Assembly (NCBI RefSeq): GCF_003589925.1
Contig: NZ_CP032382.1
Coordinates: 4,464,001-4,528,000, forward strand
Reading direction: 5' to 3'
Source: Chryseolinea soli
GTDB lineage: Bacteria; Bacteroidota; Bacteroidia; Cytophagales; Cyclobacteriaceae
DNA: 64,000 nt
In this document: positions 43,399-53,562 of the stretch, piece by piece
How the letters are laid out: the number at the start of each line of letters is the position of its first letter
Position numbering within the stretch: position 1 is the stretch's first letter
The notes under the pieces: generated by a model
Seen by the model: the letters and a program-made list of their open reading frames with translations, nothing else
Databases searched by the model: none
What the model was told of the DNA's origin: nothing
Made by a program: the position numbers and the translations under genes

Positions 43399-45606
43399 TT
43401 ATAAGTTCACCTTGACGGAGAGATTAAATACTCGTCCATCCAACGGCCCCCACACCGGTTTGAACGTTGGCAGCGTCGACGATCCTTCCACCAGCTTTTC
43501 GAATTTCGCCTGGCGGGCGTCGAACATATTTTCTACGTTCAAAATAATGCTGCCAAAGGGAAGTTTGCGTTCGATCATCGCGGCCCAGAACCAGAAGTTG
43601 GGAACGCGCGTGCTGGGATAGATAGTCTGGCTATTGTAATAATATTGGCTGGTGTAGACGTATTGGTTGGCCATGTAGCTGCCCTCGATACCCGTGCGCC
43701 ATTTACCTTCGACGGCGTAAGCCAGCGTGGTTGAGAATTTGTCTTTTGGGTTGAAGGGCATGGGGTTGGTGCCGGTGTTGTAGTCTTGCAGGGCTTCCGT
43801 GTGATTGTAGCCTAAATAGAGTTCCCAATTTTTGTACGTGGCTTGCACATAACTGTCGGTGCCCAACGTGGTGACGGTGTAATTTTGATTTTCCATGAAG
43901 CTGGTGCGGTTCAATGTGTCGGTGATCACGCGCAAGGGATTGTTGATCCGTCCATAGTAGAACGCTTGATTTAGGCTCACCTCCACTTCATCGAACCAGG
44001 TGGTGTTATAGTTGATGTCGGCGTTGATGCCCACGGAGTGTTCGGACTTCACGTTGGCGCCGTTGTTGATCAGGGTGGGGGCGGGATCCACCAACGACAA
44101 TACGTTCGGCGCTTTGTAGCCCGCGCCGGAAGCCAGGCGGAGGGATAGTTTTTCGGAGGGCTTGTAAAACAGCGCAATGCGGGGAAGGGGGAAATAGCCG
44201 TTGATATTGTGGTGATCGAGGCGCAGGCCGGTTTCGATGGTGAATTTTTCGGTCACTTGCCAGTCGTCCTGGACGAACACGCCCAGGGTCACGTAGTCGT
44301 AGTTGCTAAAGGGTATGCTGTCGGAAGCGGTCTTGCGGAACGATTCGGTGATGAGGTTCACACCGGTCACCAGCGTGTGTTTGCCCAGTTGGCGGCGGTC
44401 GCTGGCTTCGGAATAGGATGAGTATTGTGTGCCTTTGAAACGAAACCCGGGTACAAACCTGACAGGTACGGCGAGCTCGCGTTGGAAGGCACTGATGGCG
44501 GTTTTGAAAGAGAACACATGCTTCTCCGAAAAGGTGTGGTTGTATTGCGCATCCAGCCCGTTGCGAAATGTTTTTTCGGTGCGTAAGTACGGATGTTGTG
44601 CGTTGGTGCCTTCTTTCACCGCGGTCATGTCGCCGGTCTTCCGGTTGTCGATGGTGGACGTGATGCCGATGTTGAGCTTGGTCTTGTCGCTGAGGTCGAA
44701 AAAGAAACGCGGGTGGACGGTATAGTTTTGGTGTTCGGGCACTTCGCTATAGCCATCGTGGTTCACGTCGACAGCCGACTTGGCGTTGACACCCGCAAAT
44801 AAGGTGTACCCGGTCTTGGCGTTGATCTTGCCGCTGAAAAAGGTATTCAGGTTTTTTTCCTTTAATGTTGAATAGTTGAATAATAAGGTGCGTTGTGGTT
44901 TTGCCGTGGGCTCCTTGGAAAGAATGTTGATCATGCCGGCAATGGCGCCACCACCATAGAGTGTAGACACCGAGCCTTTGATGATCTCTACCTGCTTAAG
45001 ATCCAGGGGTGGGATGGACAATACACCCAGGCTTCCCGAAAAACCGCCGTATAACGGAAGTCCGTCGCGTGCCACCAGCGTATATTGTGGATCCAAACCC
45101 TGCATGCGGATGGCGTCGTTGCCGTTGATGGGGTTGGTCCGTTGAATCGTGATCACGGCCAGGTCACCCAGGATACTGGCCACGTTGCCCGGCACCAGCG
45201 TGCTCTCCTCATCCATCTCCTCCAATCCCAACACCTCCACTTTCAACGGAAGATCCTCGATATGCTGGTTGGTGCGCGTGGAGGAGACGATGATCTCTTC
45301 CAATTCTTCTTCCAACGCCGAAAGCCCGATCGTTAAATTTTGCATCGCCGGCACATTCACCGTCACCACGGTATCGCGATACCCCACAAACGAAGCCTTC
45401 AGCGCGAAACTTCCATTCGCCAAGTCCTTCAGGATAACATTTCCCGCCTTATCGGCCGCACCCCCACGATCGGAACCTTCCACCTGCACGCTGGCGCCCG
45501 GAAGGGCGTCGCCCGTGGCCCCATCCCGCACCGTCACCGTAAGCGTATGTTGAGCATAAGCATAAACCGAAAAGAAAATCAGGACGAAAGAGAATGTTAA
45601 TTTCAT
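43399..45606 (-). CDS. TonB-dependent outer-membrane receptor
   Basis: 735 residues; signal FVLIFFSVYAYAQ, a carboxypeptidase-regulatory-like N-terminal domain (VTVRDGATGDALPGASVQVEG, DTVVTVNVPA), the plug domain (VSSTRTNQHIEDLPLKVEVLG, DPQYTLVARDGLPLYGGFSGSLG, IIKGSVSTLYGGGAIAG), and an outer-membrane beta-barrel with many paired strands ending in GRVFNLSVKVNL. FepA/cobalamin-receptor-like rather than SusC length (>900). The cargo is unknown; siderophores, vitamins or metal chelates are typical. It is divergent from a two-component system, which most likely controls it. Confidence 0.95.
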   Translation of the reverse strand: MKLTFSFVLIFFSVYAYAQHTLTVTVRDGATGDALPGASVQVEGSDRGGAADKAGNVILKDLANGSFALKASFVGYRDTVVTVNVPAMQNLTIGLSALEEELEEIIVSSTRTNQHIEDLPLKVEVLGLEEMDEESTLVPGNVASILGDLAVITIQRTNPINGNDAIRMQGLDPQYTLVARDGLPLYGGFSGSLGVLSIPPLDLKQVEIIKGSVSTLYGGGAIAGMINILSKEPTAKPQRTLLFNYSTLKEKNLNTFFSGKINAKTGYTLFAGVNAKSAVDVNHDGYSEVPEHQNYTVHPRFFFDLSDKTKLNIGITSTIDNRKTGDMTAVKEGTNAQHPYLRTEKTFRNGLDAQYNHTFSEKHVFSFKTAISAFQRELAVPVRFVPGFRFKGTQYSSYSEASDRRQLGKHTLVTGVNLITESFRKTASDSIPFSNYDYVTLGVFVQDDWQVTEKFTIETGLRLDHHNINGYFPLPRIALFYKPSEKLSLRLASGAGYKAPNVLSLVDPAPTLINNGANVKSEHSVGINADINYNTTWFDEVEVSLNQAFYYGRINNPLRVITDTLNRTSFMENQNYTVTTLGTDSYVQATYKNWELYLGYNHTEALQDYNTGTNPMPFNPKDKFSTTLAYAVEGKWRTGIEGSYMANQYVYTSQYYYNSQTIYPSTRVPNFWFWAAMIERKLPFGSIILNVENMFDARQAKFEKLVEGSSTLPTFKPVWGPLDGRVFNLSVKVNL

Positions 45607-45810
45607 AATGAAACAATCCTAATAAATTATGCCCGGAAAACTAAAAGCCAATTCTGTAGACTTTCGGTATTTCAAACCACTCCCAAAAGAATCTTTGAAA
45701 ACCGGAAATCCCAAAGGACCAACGGCATAAAACAATCGACCCGCATAGCCACCATCTGCGAAGATTCTCTAAATTTACTCAGCCCGATGACAGGCTCCTG
45801 GCCCCGACTT

Positions 45811-46485
45811 ATGAAAATTCTCATCATCGAAGACGAAACGGCCCTTCAAAACAGCATGCTCCAATTCCTGCGGCAGGAAAGCTACATATGCGAAGTGGCC
45901 GGTTCGGAAGAGGAAGCCGATGAGAAGATCATGCTCTACGACTACGACTGTATTCTGCTGGACATCAATCTTCCGGATGGAAGCGGACTAAATCTTTTGA
46001 AACGGCTCAAGGAGGCAAATAAACCCGAAGGCATTATCATCATCACCGCCCGCGACTCGCTCGACGACCGGGTGGAAGGTCTGAACCTGGGGGCCGACGA
46101 TTATCTGACCAAGCCTTTTCATTTGTCGGAGTTGAATGCGCGGGTTTCGGCCGTGATCCGCAGAAAACAGTTTGGAGGAAACAACAGACTTAAATTTCAC
46201 GAGATCACCGTCGACCTTCCGGGGAAAGCCGTGACGGTGAACGACCGCGCGGTGGAGTTGACGCGAAAGGAATACGATCTGTTGATCTTCCTGTTGGCCA
46301 ACAAGAACCGCGTGGTATCCAAGAATGCCATCGCCGAACATTTGTCGGGCGATCATGCGGAAATGCTGGACAAGTTCGACTTCCTGTATTCGCACATGAA
46401 AAACTTGAAACGAAAACTGGCCGAGGCCGGGAGTGAAGATTATATAAAGACTATTTACGGCTTGGGTTACAAGTTTTCCGCATGA
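45811..46485 (+). CDS. OmpR/PhoB-type response regulator
   Basis: 224 residues from the ATG at 45811 (MKILIIEDE); an ATG at 45787 is in frame but gives an atypical extension. Receiver with acidic pair EDE, phospho-acceptor Asp51 in CILLDINLPDGSG, and the conserved Lys in DDYLTKPF. C-terminal winged helix: ELTRKEYDLLIFLLANKNRVVSKNAI and the end IKTIYGLGYKF. Overlaps the kinase start (ATGA at 46482). Divergent from the TonB receptor. Confidence 0.96.
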   Translation: MKILIIEDETALQNSMLQFLRQESYICEVAGSEEEADEKIMLYDYDCILLDINLPDGSGLNLLKRLKEANKPEGIIIITARDSLDDRVEGLNLGADDYLTKPFHLSELNARVSAVIRRKQFGGNNRLKFHEITVDLPGKAVTVNDRAVELTRKEYDLLIFLLANKNRVVSKNAIAEHLSGDHAEMLDKFDFLYSHMKNLKRKLAEAGSEDYIKTIYGLGYKFSA

Positions 46486-47765
46486 GACTATTACAGGTTA
46501 GTTTACGAAGCTCATTGCTGTATTCGCTCGTCATTGTGCTCATCAGCATCCCGGTGTCGCTGCTTTCGCTTCATAAGATCCTGAACGATGAAGTGGATGA
46601 ATTGCTGGCGGCGCACACGGCCGAATTTCTGAAGCACATTAAAACCTTCGACTACCTGGACGACCTCGAAACCGATCTCGAAGTATTTGACCAGTTGGCC
46701 TATGACATCGACATCGGACCATCGGACGGCCGCGACACAGGGACCAGCCGCTACGAAACGGTTTCGTCATATGACAGTGTCGCGCATGAGCGGCGGCCGT
46801 TTCGCGAACTGTCTTCGCAGGTGGTCATAAAAGGAAAACCTTACTTGCTCACGCTGCGCATGTCGTTGGTGGATAACGACGAGCTCATCTACGCGATTGG
46901 CCTGGTTCAGTTTGCTTTGATCGTGTTGCTGGCCGGCGGATTGTTGCTGTTGAACCGTTCGCTTTCTAAAAGACTGTGGGAACCATTTTACAAAACCTTG
47001 AATCAGCTCAAAGCCTACCAGGTGGACAAAAGCGGAACGATTGCCGTGGTGAAAACCAACATCATCGAGTTTAACGATTTGAATCAGACCGTGAGTCACC
47101 TGGCCGACCGCAATCGGAAAGTATTCTTGCATCAAAAAGAGTTTATCGAAAACGCCTCGCACGAATTGCAAACCCCGCTAGCCATCTTCCAGGCCAAACT
47201 GGACCTGCTCATGCAGAAGCCGGGCATGTCCGAAGCCGAAGCGGCGCTCATCACCGACCTGGAGGCCACCGCCCAACGAATGGCGCGTCTCAACAAAAAC
47301 CTGCTACTGCTCAGCAAGATCGACAACGAACAATTCACGGGCAAAGAAGAAGTGGAAGTGTCAAAACTCGCCGACGATCTGCTCTCCAATGTCACGTTCA
47401 CAGCCGATGCCGAAAATGTTTCCATCACCCGCGCGCTCGAGCCGTTGCGGATCAAAACCAATAAGGCCCTGATCGAGATCTTATTGACCAACCTATTCCA
47501 CAACGCCGTCCGCCATACGCCGGAAGGCAGTGTGCGGGTGCAGCTCCATGAACGGACGCTCACGGTGACCAATAACGGCAAACCGCTGACGATGGACGCT
47601 GAAAGAATGTTCGACCGCTTCACCAAGGAAAGTCCAAAGACTTCCAGTACTGGGCTTGGGCTGGCGATTGTGAAGCGCATTTGCGATACGTATGGATACG
47701 GGTTATCATACCGGTATGAAAATGGATGTCATGTTTTTTCGGTGACTTTTAATGGCGTCGTGTAG
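46482..47765 (+). CDS. Membrane sensor histidine kinase
   Basis: 427 residues. TM1 (LLYSLVIVLISIPVSLLSL), a ~110-residue periplasmic sensor domain with YDIDIGPSDGRDTGTSRYET, TM2 (AIGLVQFALIVLLAGGLLLL), HAMP-like segment, HisKA with phospho-His227 in ASHELQTPLAIF, and HATPase (LLTNLFHNAVRHT, STGLGLAIVKRICDTYGYG). Partner of the upstream response regulator. The G2-box region (residues ~371-394) closely matches the fossil fragment at 48931-49001. Confidence 0.95.
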   Translation: MRLLQVSLRSSLLYSLVIVLISIPVSLLSLHKILNDEVDELLAAHTAEFLKHIKTFDYLDDLETDLEVFDQLAYDIDIGPSDGRDTGTSRYETVSSYDSVAHERRPFRELSSQVVIKGKPYLLTLRMSLVDNDELIYAIGLVQFALIVLLAGGLLLLNRSLSKRLWEPFYKTLNQLKAYQVDKSGTIAVVKTNIIEFNDLNQTVSHLADRNRKVFLHQKEFIENASHELQTPLAIFQAKLDLLMQKPGMSEAEAALITDLEATAQRMARLNKNLLLLSKIDNEQFTGKEEVEVSKLADDLLSNVTFTADAENVSITRALEPLRIKTNKALIEILLTNLFHNAVRHTPEGSVRVQLHERTLTVTNNGKPLTMDAERMFDRFTKESPKTSSTGLGLAIVKRICDTYGYGLSYRYENGCHVFSVTFNGVV

Positions 47766-47776
47766 CCGGCGATGAG

Positions 47777-48811
47777 CTATTGTAAAAATGCCTCAACGGC
47801 ATGCTGTCCGTTGGCGATGAGCATGTTCTTCTCTTCCGCTGACAACTTCCTGATCTTTGGTCCAATCGTCCCGCAGCTGATCGATACCGTTCTCTCCCAA
47901 TCTGCCGTCGTGAGAGAAGATCGGTTCAGGTTTTCGATGGTGAACGTATAAAAGGCGCCGAGATAGTCCTTCAAGCGCAGGATGTCGATGGGAGCGAGGC
48001 CGCGATGTGCCTTGTCATAATCAATCTGTTCCGGCGAATCGATGCGAAAGCCCAGCGTGTGTGGATTAAATATTCGAACGGTCTCCGCCGTTGTGGTGAC
48101 GGTCGAGTCGAACAGGGCGATCGGAAAGTTTCCGATGAACCCTCCATCGGCCATAATATCATAATAGCCGGTTGCTTTCTTCCGGTTTATGATCTCGCCC
48201 TTCTCGTTGATGCACACCGAAACAAAATACAGAGGAATGGACATGCTGATGCATACCGCATCTTTCACTTTCATGTCGGGATAGGTTTCGTGCGAAAAGA
48301 TCACAAGCTTTTGATGGTTTAGGCTGGTGCCCGTGATGTACAGATCGCGGAATTTTTGGGCGTGAAGCTCCCGGAAGGTGATGTTGCCATTTCCGGTTTT
48401 CGCCCGGATAATGTTGTCCAGCCATTGTAAAAAATCCTGGTGACGGTACCATCCAAAATTCTCTTTCATGCGTTTGGCGCCGCCGATCACGGAGAAATTC
48501 CCATCCTTGAAGTGCTGCACTTTGGTATCGTAAATGATCGATTCAATTTCAGCGCTGTTATAGCCTAAAGCCACCGTCAACGCCGCGATGGCGCCGGCCG
48601 AAGTGCCGCCCACTCTCTCTACCGGAGACAAGAGTTGCCTATTCTCCAATTCTCGTACGGCACCAGCGAAAGCAATGCCTCTGACCCCGGCACCTTCAAA
48701 AATGAGATTTTTGTAAGTTTGCGCATTTGCCGTAAGTGCACAGAACACCAGGGCATAAGTAATTTTCAAACACAAATTTTTTTCGTGGCTTAGCCGTATT
48801 GATTTTATCAT
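47777..48811 (-). CDS. Secreted patatin-like phospholipase
   Basis: 344 residues from the Met at 48811 (signal LKITYALVFCALTANAQ); ATGs at 48820 and 48841 are in frame alternatives. Patatin fold: KNLIFEGAGVRGIAFAGAVREL, GTSAGAIAAL (nucleophile Ser in GxSxG), and the Asp-Gly-Gly dyad MADGGFIGN. Hydrolyses phospholipids or acylglycerols; in Bacteroidota often an outer-membrane or secreted lipid-remodelling enzyme. Convergent with the histidine kinase gene, with only 11 nt between stops. Confidence 0.93.
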   Translation of the reverse strand: MIKSIRLSHEKNLCLKITYALVFCALTANAQTYKNLIFEGAGVRGIAFAGAVRELENRQLLSPVERVGGTSAGAIAALTVALGYNSAEIESIIYDTKVQHFKDGNFSVIGGAKRMKENFGWYRHQDFLQWLDNIIRAKTGNGNITFRELHAQKFRDLYITGTSLNHQKLVIFSHETYPDMKVKDAVCISMSIPLYFVSVCINEKGEIINRKKATGYYDIMADGGFIGNFPIALFDSTVTTTAETVRIFNPHTLGFRIDSPEQIDYDKAHRGLAPIDILRLKDYLGAFYTFTIENLNRSSLTTADWERTVSISCGTIGPKIRKLSAEEKNMLIANGQHAVEAFLQ

Positions 48812-48930
48812 GGCGATCATCGCTTTTTGAGGAAAGACCACGGGTATCGGGAGAGGTTGCTTTTATCCGAATCGCGGCGGATCGGAATATTTCTATTTTT
48901 TTGCGTGGATCCATTCGGCGCCATTGATGT

Positions 48931-49001
48931 TGGACGCCGAAAAAATGCTTGATCGTTCCACCAAGGAAAGCCCGAAGACGTCTAGCACCGGGCTTGGGCT
49001 G
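48931..49001 (+). pseudogene. Fragment of a second histidine kinase (G2-box remnant)
   Basis: 71 nt that align gap-free with 47593-47663 of the histidine kinase gene at 58 of 71 positions; most differences are at third codon positions. Translation LDAEKMLDRSTKESPKTSSTGLGL matches MDAERMFDRFTKESPKTSSTGLGL of the intact kinase. Upstream and downstream of it the similarity stops. It lies between two minus-strand genes. A degraded remnant of a paralogous kinase, not a functional gene. Confidence 0.75.
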
Positions 49002-49119
49002 ATTTTTAAACTGAGCCTGCCGGCGCAAACTTGTAAGTTGTCGCCAAAGATTTGCGGAGATTTCTTGAAATTAGAAGTCATGATCAACTCCATCTCAGTA
49101 ACCCTGTTAGATCCCGGGA

Positions 49120-51408
49120 TCATTCCTTCACAAAATGGAGGGTCGCATTCAATTTTGGGTGGCGCACGTTAAGGAAATATACCCCTGCAGGTGCACCGGT
49201 TATATCCAGGAGATAACGATCGCTATCGATTTTCTGGCTGCGATAAAGAACGGGCCTGCCCATGGCGTCATACACTGTTACGTATTGATTTTCCGTCGTT
49301 ATGTTATCGGGAAGGGTAAGATTGTAAATCCCATTGCCGGGATTTGAATAGAGGGTCACGCCGTTTGTTTTGGAAGACTCGCTTGCGGTAATGTATGCAA
49401 CGGTAATAGTCTGCTGCGTCTTCGCCGGGCGATAGAAGAGGTTTCCTTTCTGGGAGGCTTCGATCGTGATCTCCCCGTCCTTTAATACCTTAAGGCTATA
49501 TCCTTCTCCGGTATCGTCCACGACGGTGGCCACGTCGGGATTTGAAGAGGTTAACGTTATCGGCAACCCCGAGGTGGAGGAGGCATGTATAGCAGGAGAG
49601 CCTCCTTCAGGGATCCGGACCATGTCGAGGTTGATCTCCTGCTCCTTGTTAATTTCTGCTGACAATATTCCGCTCTCCAGGGCGCCCACATAAAGCACAT
49701 CATTTTGGATGGCCAGGGTGGTGAAGAAGTAAAAAGGAAGATCTGTTGTAGAAAGCCAGGTCTTACCCCGGTCGTCTGAAACATAGATCTGACTGATGGC
49801 CGGAGCATAAAGCCTGTCCTTATAAGCGACAATTTTACCGTCGGCAGAGACATTCTCCACGCTTCGCCAGGTTTTCCCGTAATCACCCGAACGATAGAAG
49901 CCGTAGGAGGTGCTGACCAAAAAGATCGAATCCTGGACAAAAATGAATTTTGCATCCGGATTGTTGGCGTCGATGTTTATCTTTTTCCAATTATTTTCGG
50001 TGATGTCCGTCGTCCATAATCCATCATCATTACCGGCATAAAGCGTATTGTCGACCAATACCAGGTCGTTCATGGAAGTTGATGTCAAGTTATTGCTGTA
50101 GTCTTTCCATGTTCCATCATAATGATAGACGCCATCCTGGAGCGTGCTTAAAAAAAGTCCCTGGGGCGTTGTGACGAGGACATCGGCAAAATTGATCCAT
50201 TTGGAATCCGTGTGCAACGAGATCTCCTCTCCCTTTGCCCCGGTGATTGCATCGTAATAAGCGATCGAATAATTTCCAACCATTGGAACTTTGTTGTTGG
50301 CAATTGGGCCCCTTCCAATATATCCACCTCCTGTTTTTTGAAAGGCTTGAAATAACTCGCTGCCAGGTTCTTTTTTATAGATGCCGGTATGTGTGGCAAA
50401 AGCAAACAGCGACCCGTCGTCGGACGCCTGGATCGAGGTATAGCCAAAGGCGCCTGTGATCCCCGTCAGCGCCTCGGTCCACTGTTGGCCCCCGTCGCTG
50501 CTTTTCATTACGCCATGCCACCGACCCAGTATAATTTGATCACCTTGAGCCCAGATGGTTTGAGCGGTGGAGTAATTAGCTTCCGAATAGATCTGATTCC
50601 AGTTATTTCCATCGTTGGCCGACGTAAAGGCTTTGTTGTTGCTAGCCACATACATCGTATTGTCGTCAATGAAAATATCGTAGATATTCGGATTTGAGAA
50701 ACCGGTGTTCCGGGTTTCCCAGTGGTCACCCCAGTCTTCGGTGTAGTAAATGCCGTCGAACAGGGCTCCCACAAATAGTTTGTTCCCGGAAACCGACAAG
50801 CAAGTGATTTGCTTACTGGGAGGGAAGCTCGTAGCTTTATCTTGCCAGGTTTTTCCGTTGTCTTCTGAAATGAACACGCCACCCGCTTGGGTTCCCGCAA
50901 TCACCCGTTTGCCGGTCACGCTGATGGCCGTTATGGTTTGGTCCTGCAGTGCAACTACTTCGGTGACTGGACTGAAAAAGTCAAGACTTGTCGTGTAGTA
51001 TAGCCCTTTTTCTGTGCCAATGAAAACGGTGTCGCCAGAGACACCCAACGCGGAAAACTTGGGAGCATTCGTTAAATCCGGAATCATGAAACTCCAGGTT
51101 TCACCATTGTCCTTTGAATAATAAATGTTGTTGAACGTCCAGGTAAACAAATTCCCATCCCGGTCCTTCGTCATGGAAGCTTCGTAATAAATACTGTTGA
51201 AGTCACCTTTCGTTTTTGTCCACGACGCTCCCTGGTTGTCGGAATAATAGGAGCCCCCGGACGTGGATAAAAAAACTCTGCCGTTTTTCCCTTGAACGAG
51301 GTCGACGGCGTAGTAAATATCCCAGGGGCCAATTGATTTTAGCGATTGACCGGTGACGAAGGACGAAATGAAAAGAAGGAATACAAGGATTGGTAACGAT
51401 TTTCTCAT
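49120..51408 (-). CDS. T9SS-secreted multi-repeat beta-propeller protein
   Basis: 762 residues from the Met at 51408 (MRKSLPILVFLLFISSFVTGQ signal). The middle ~580 residues contain many sialidase/Ycf48-type BNR elements (YYSDNQGASWTKTK, YYSKDNGETWSF, FISEDNGKTWQDK, YYTEDWGDHWETRN, KSSDGGQQWTEA, YRSGDYGKTWRSV, YVSDDRGKTWLST), one per propeller blade, i.e. two tandem propellers like Vps10/sortilin. An Ig-like segment follows, then the Type IX sorting domain at the C-terminus: NGVTLYSNPGNGIYNLTLPDN, VYDAMGRPV, LDITGAPAGVYFLNVRH. Cell-surface or extracellular; partner unknown. Confidence 0.88.
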   Translation of the reverse strand: MRKSLPILVFLLFISSFVTGQSLKSIGPWDIYYAVDLVQGKNGRVFLSTSGGSYYSDNQGASWTKTKGDFNSIYYEASMTKDRDGNLFTWTFNNIYYSKDNGETWSFMIPDLTNAPKFSALGVSGDTVFIGTEKGLYYTTSLDFFSPVTEVVALQDQTITAISVTGKRVIAGTQAGGVFISEDNGKTWQDKATSFPPSKQITCLSVSGNKLFVGALFDGIYYTEDWGDHWETRNTGFSNPNIYDIFIDDNTMYVASNNKAFTSANDGNNWNQIYSEANYSTAQTIWAQGDQIILGRWHGVMKSSDGGQQWTEALTGITGAFGYTSIQASDDGSLFAFATHTGIYKKEPGSELFQAFQKTGGGYIGRGPIANNKVPMVGNYSIAYYDAITGAKGEEISLHTDSKWINFADVLVTTPQGLFLSTLQDGVYHYDGTWKDYSNNLTSTSMNDLVLVDNTLYAGNDDGLWTTDITENNWKKINIDANNPDAKFIFVQDSIFLVSTSYGFYRSGDYGKTWRSVENVSADGKIVAYKDRLYAPAISQIYVSDDRGKTWLSTTDLPFYFFTTLAIQNDVLYVGALESGILSAEINKEQEINLDMVRIPEGGSPAIHASSTSGLPITLTSSNPDVATVVDDTGEGYSLKVLKDGEITIEASQKGNLFYRPAKTQQTITVAYITASESSKTNGVTLYSNPGNGIYNLTLPDNITTENQYVTVYDAMGRPVLYRSQKIDSDRYLLDITGAPAGVYFLNVRHPKLNATLHFVKE

Positions 51409-51504
51409 ACTAAACGGGATGAAGAAACAAGTATACAAATTTTTCTGTAAAAGTGCATCCCGTAGTGGCTACCGGCCACCACTTCACCCACGCAGTCTGC
51501 CGGT

Positions 51505-53562
51505 TTAATACTGGGTGTGCACCCAATCCGCAATGGCCCGCTGTGAACGTATAGCCGAATCATTGCCGGGCATTCTTAGCTCAACATTTTTTCCTTCGCC
51601 GTCGATGAGTGCGCCCTGGCAATTGTCGGCGAGTTGGAGGCGTAAAATTTCCAGGAGCTCCGCTTTCAGGTTGGCATTGGTGATGGGGAAGCAGACTTCG
51701 ATACGGCGGTAGATGTTGCGGATCATCCAATCGGATGAGCCCATAAAGATCTCGGACTGGCCATTGTTTTCGAACAGAAAAATGCGGCCGTGTTCGAGAT
51801 AGCGGTCGATGATGCGTTTTACGGTGATGGTCTCGCTGATGCCTTTCACACCCGGGATCAAACAACAAATGCCCCGCACGATGAGCCGGATCTTTACTCC
51901 CGCCTGCGAGGCTTCATAGAGCTTGGCAATGAGTACGCGCTCCTCCAGGTTGTTGAGTTTGATGGTGATGCCGCAAGTTTTTCCCTCCCTGGCGTGTTGA
52001 ATTTCGCGATCGATCAAAGCGAGGAAACGCTCTTGCAGGTTGAAGTGCCCCACCAACAAATGCTCGAAGGAGAGATCCGTTTTGCGCGACCGCTTTTTCC
52101 GTTTTTTCAGGAAATCAAAAAGCCATTGAATTTCCGTAAGCATGGGTTGGTGAGCGGTGAGCAGCACGTGGTCGGTATAGAACCGCGCCGTGCTTTCATT
52201 AAAGTTACCGGTAGCGAGCAAGCCGAGCAAAGAGGTCTTTTTGTGGTGCTTGCGTTTCACGAGGGCCAGCTTGGCATGCACCTTGAGACCGGGAATGCTC
52301 TCGATGATGCGCACACCTGCCGCCTTCATCTGCTTTGACCATTTAATGTTGTTGGCCTCATCGAACCGCGCTTTCAATTCAACAAACACGACGACGTGCT
52401 TTCCGTTTTTTGCGGCGCTGATCAGCGCATTGGCGATACGCGATTCGGCGGCCACGCGATAGAGGGTCACATAAATGGCCTTCACCGTCGGGTCGAGCGC
52501 GGCTTCCGAGAAAAAACGCAGCACGGTGTCGTAGCTGTGATAGGGTGGGTGAAGCAGCATGTCTTTTTTTCGGATCTCCTGGAAGAGCGACGATTGCCGG
52601 GGAATGGGCAGGCGCGTGATGGGCCAGGGCTCGTAACAGAACTTGCTGTCCTTCAACGGCAGGGTGGCCAGGTCTTTGAGGTTGTGATAGGCGCCTCCGA
52701 CAATAAAGTTGGCGGTGCCCAGGTGTAGTTTCTTCTTTAGGATGGCCAGTGTGTGCGGGGTGAGGCCGGGTTCGTATAGGAACCGGGTGGCAAAACCCAA
52801 GTCGCGGGTGCCGATGCGTTGCTCGATCTTTTCGGCAAGGTTGCCGCTGAACTCGTCTTCCAGGTTCAGGTCCGAGTCGCGGGTGATCTTTATGCTTTGA
52901 TGGGTAAAAATCTTCTGGTGAACGATCTTACCCAGGTTAAGTTTGATAATATCCTCCAGGAACAAGATGTACTGAATGCCGTTGTATTCCACGCGATAGA
53001 ACCGCGGCAACTCCTCCGACGGTACGTTGACAATGTAAACTTCCTTGCCCTTTCCCGTCGAACGCGTGGTGACCACCAGGTATAATTTGTTGTTCTCCGG
53101 GAAGAATTCAGTATGCTTCGCGATCTTGACCGGCTGCAGGAAGGTGGCGACGGTGTAGGTGAAGTAGTCGTTCACCGCGTCGTGGATAAAATCGGGAATG
53201 GGTTCGTTGTAGATCAGGTGTATGGCGTTGGATCGCAGCGCCTGCAGGATGTCTGATTCGATCACGCTGCCAAAGCGCTTCTGTTGACTCACCACGGTTT
53301 CGTGTATGACCGGCAAAGTCTGTTTCAGCTCTTTTTCTTCGTTCTTGTTCACCACGGCACTCAACGCCGTGCGGGCGGGCATGCGCACGCGATAAAATTC
53401 ATCGAGGTTCGAGGAATAGATGGCGAGAAAGCGGATGCGTTCCATCAAGGGCACCGCGTCGCGCTGGGCTTCCAGGAGCACGCGTTCGTTGAAGGAAAGC
53501 CAGCTCAGATCGCGATCAAAGAAGGGGTAGGGAACAGGGGCGGGGTCGGTTTTGTGGGCCAT
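51505..53562 (-). CDS. ppk1: Polyphosphate kinase
   Basis: 685 residues from the Met at 53562. N-terminal FFDRDLSWLSFNERVLLEAQRD, middle YEPWPITRLPIPRQSSLF and RKKDMLLHPPYHSYDTVLRFFSEAALDPTVKAIYVTLYRVA, phospho-His429 in KVHAKLALVKRK, ATGNFNESTARFYTDHVLL, and the second His591 in YLEHGRIFLFEN, equal to His435 and His592 of Escherichia coli PPK1. Makes inorganic polyphosphate from ATP. Divergent from the adenylate cyclase gene with ~200 nt between the starts. Confidence 0.97.
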   Translation of the reverse strand: MAHKTDPAPVPYPFFDRDLSWLSFNERVLLEAQRDAVPLMERIRFLAIYSSNLDEFYRVRMPARTALSAVVNKNEEKELKQTLPVIHETVVSQQKRFGSVIESDILQALRSNAIHLIYNEPIPDFIHDAVNDYFTYTVATFLQPVKIAKHTEFFPENNKLYLVVTTRSTGKGKEVYIVNVPSEELPRFYRVEYNGIQYILFLEDIIKLNLGKIVHQKIFTHQSIKITRDSDLNLEDEFSGNLAEKIEQRIGTRDLGFATRFLYEPGLTPHTLAILKKKLHLGTANFIVGGAYHNLKDLATLPLKDSKFCYEPWPITRLPIPRQSSLFQEIRKKDMLLHPPYHSYDTVLRFFSEAALDPTVKAIYVTLYRVAAESRIANALISAAKNGKHVVVFVELKARFDEANNIKWSKQMKAAGVRIIESIPGLKVHAKLALVKRKHHKKTSLLGLLATGNFNESTARFYTDHVLLTAHQPMLTEIQWLFDFLKKRKKRSRKTDLSFEHLLVGHFNLQERFLALIDREIQHAREGKTCGITIKLNNLEERVLIAKLYEASQAGVKIRLIVRGICCLIPGVKGISETITVKRIIDRYLEHGRIFLFENNGQSEIFMGSSDWMIRNIYRRIEVCFPITNANLKAELLEILRLQLADNCQGALIDGEGKNVELRMPGNDSAIRSQRAIADWVHTQY

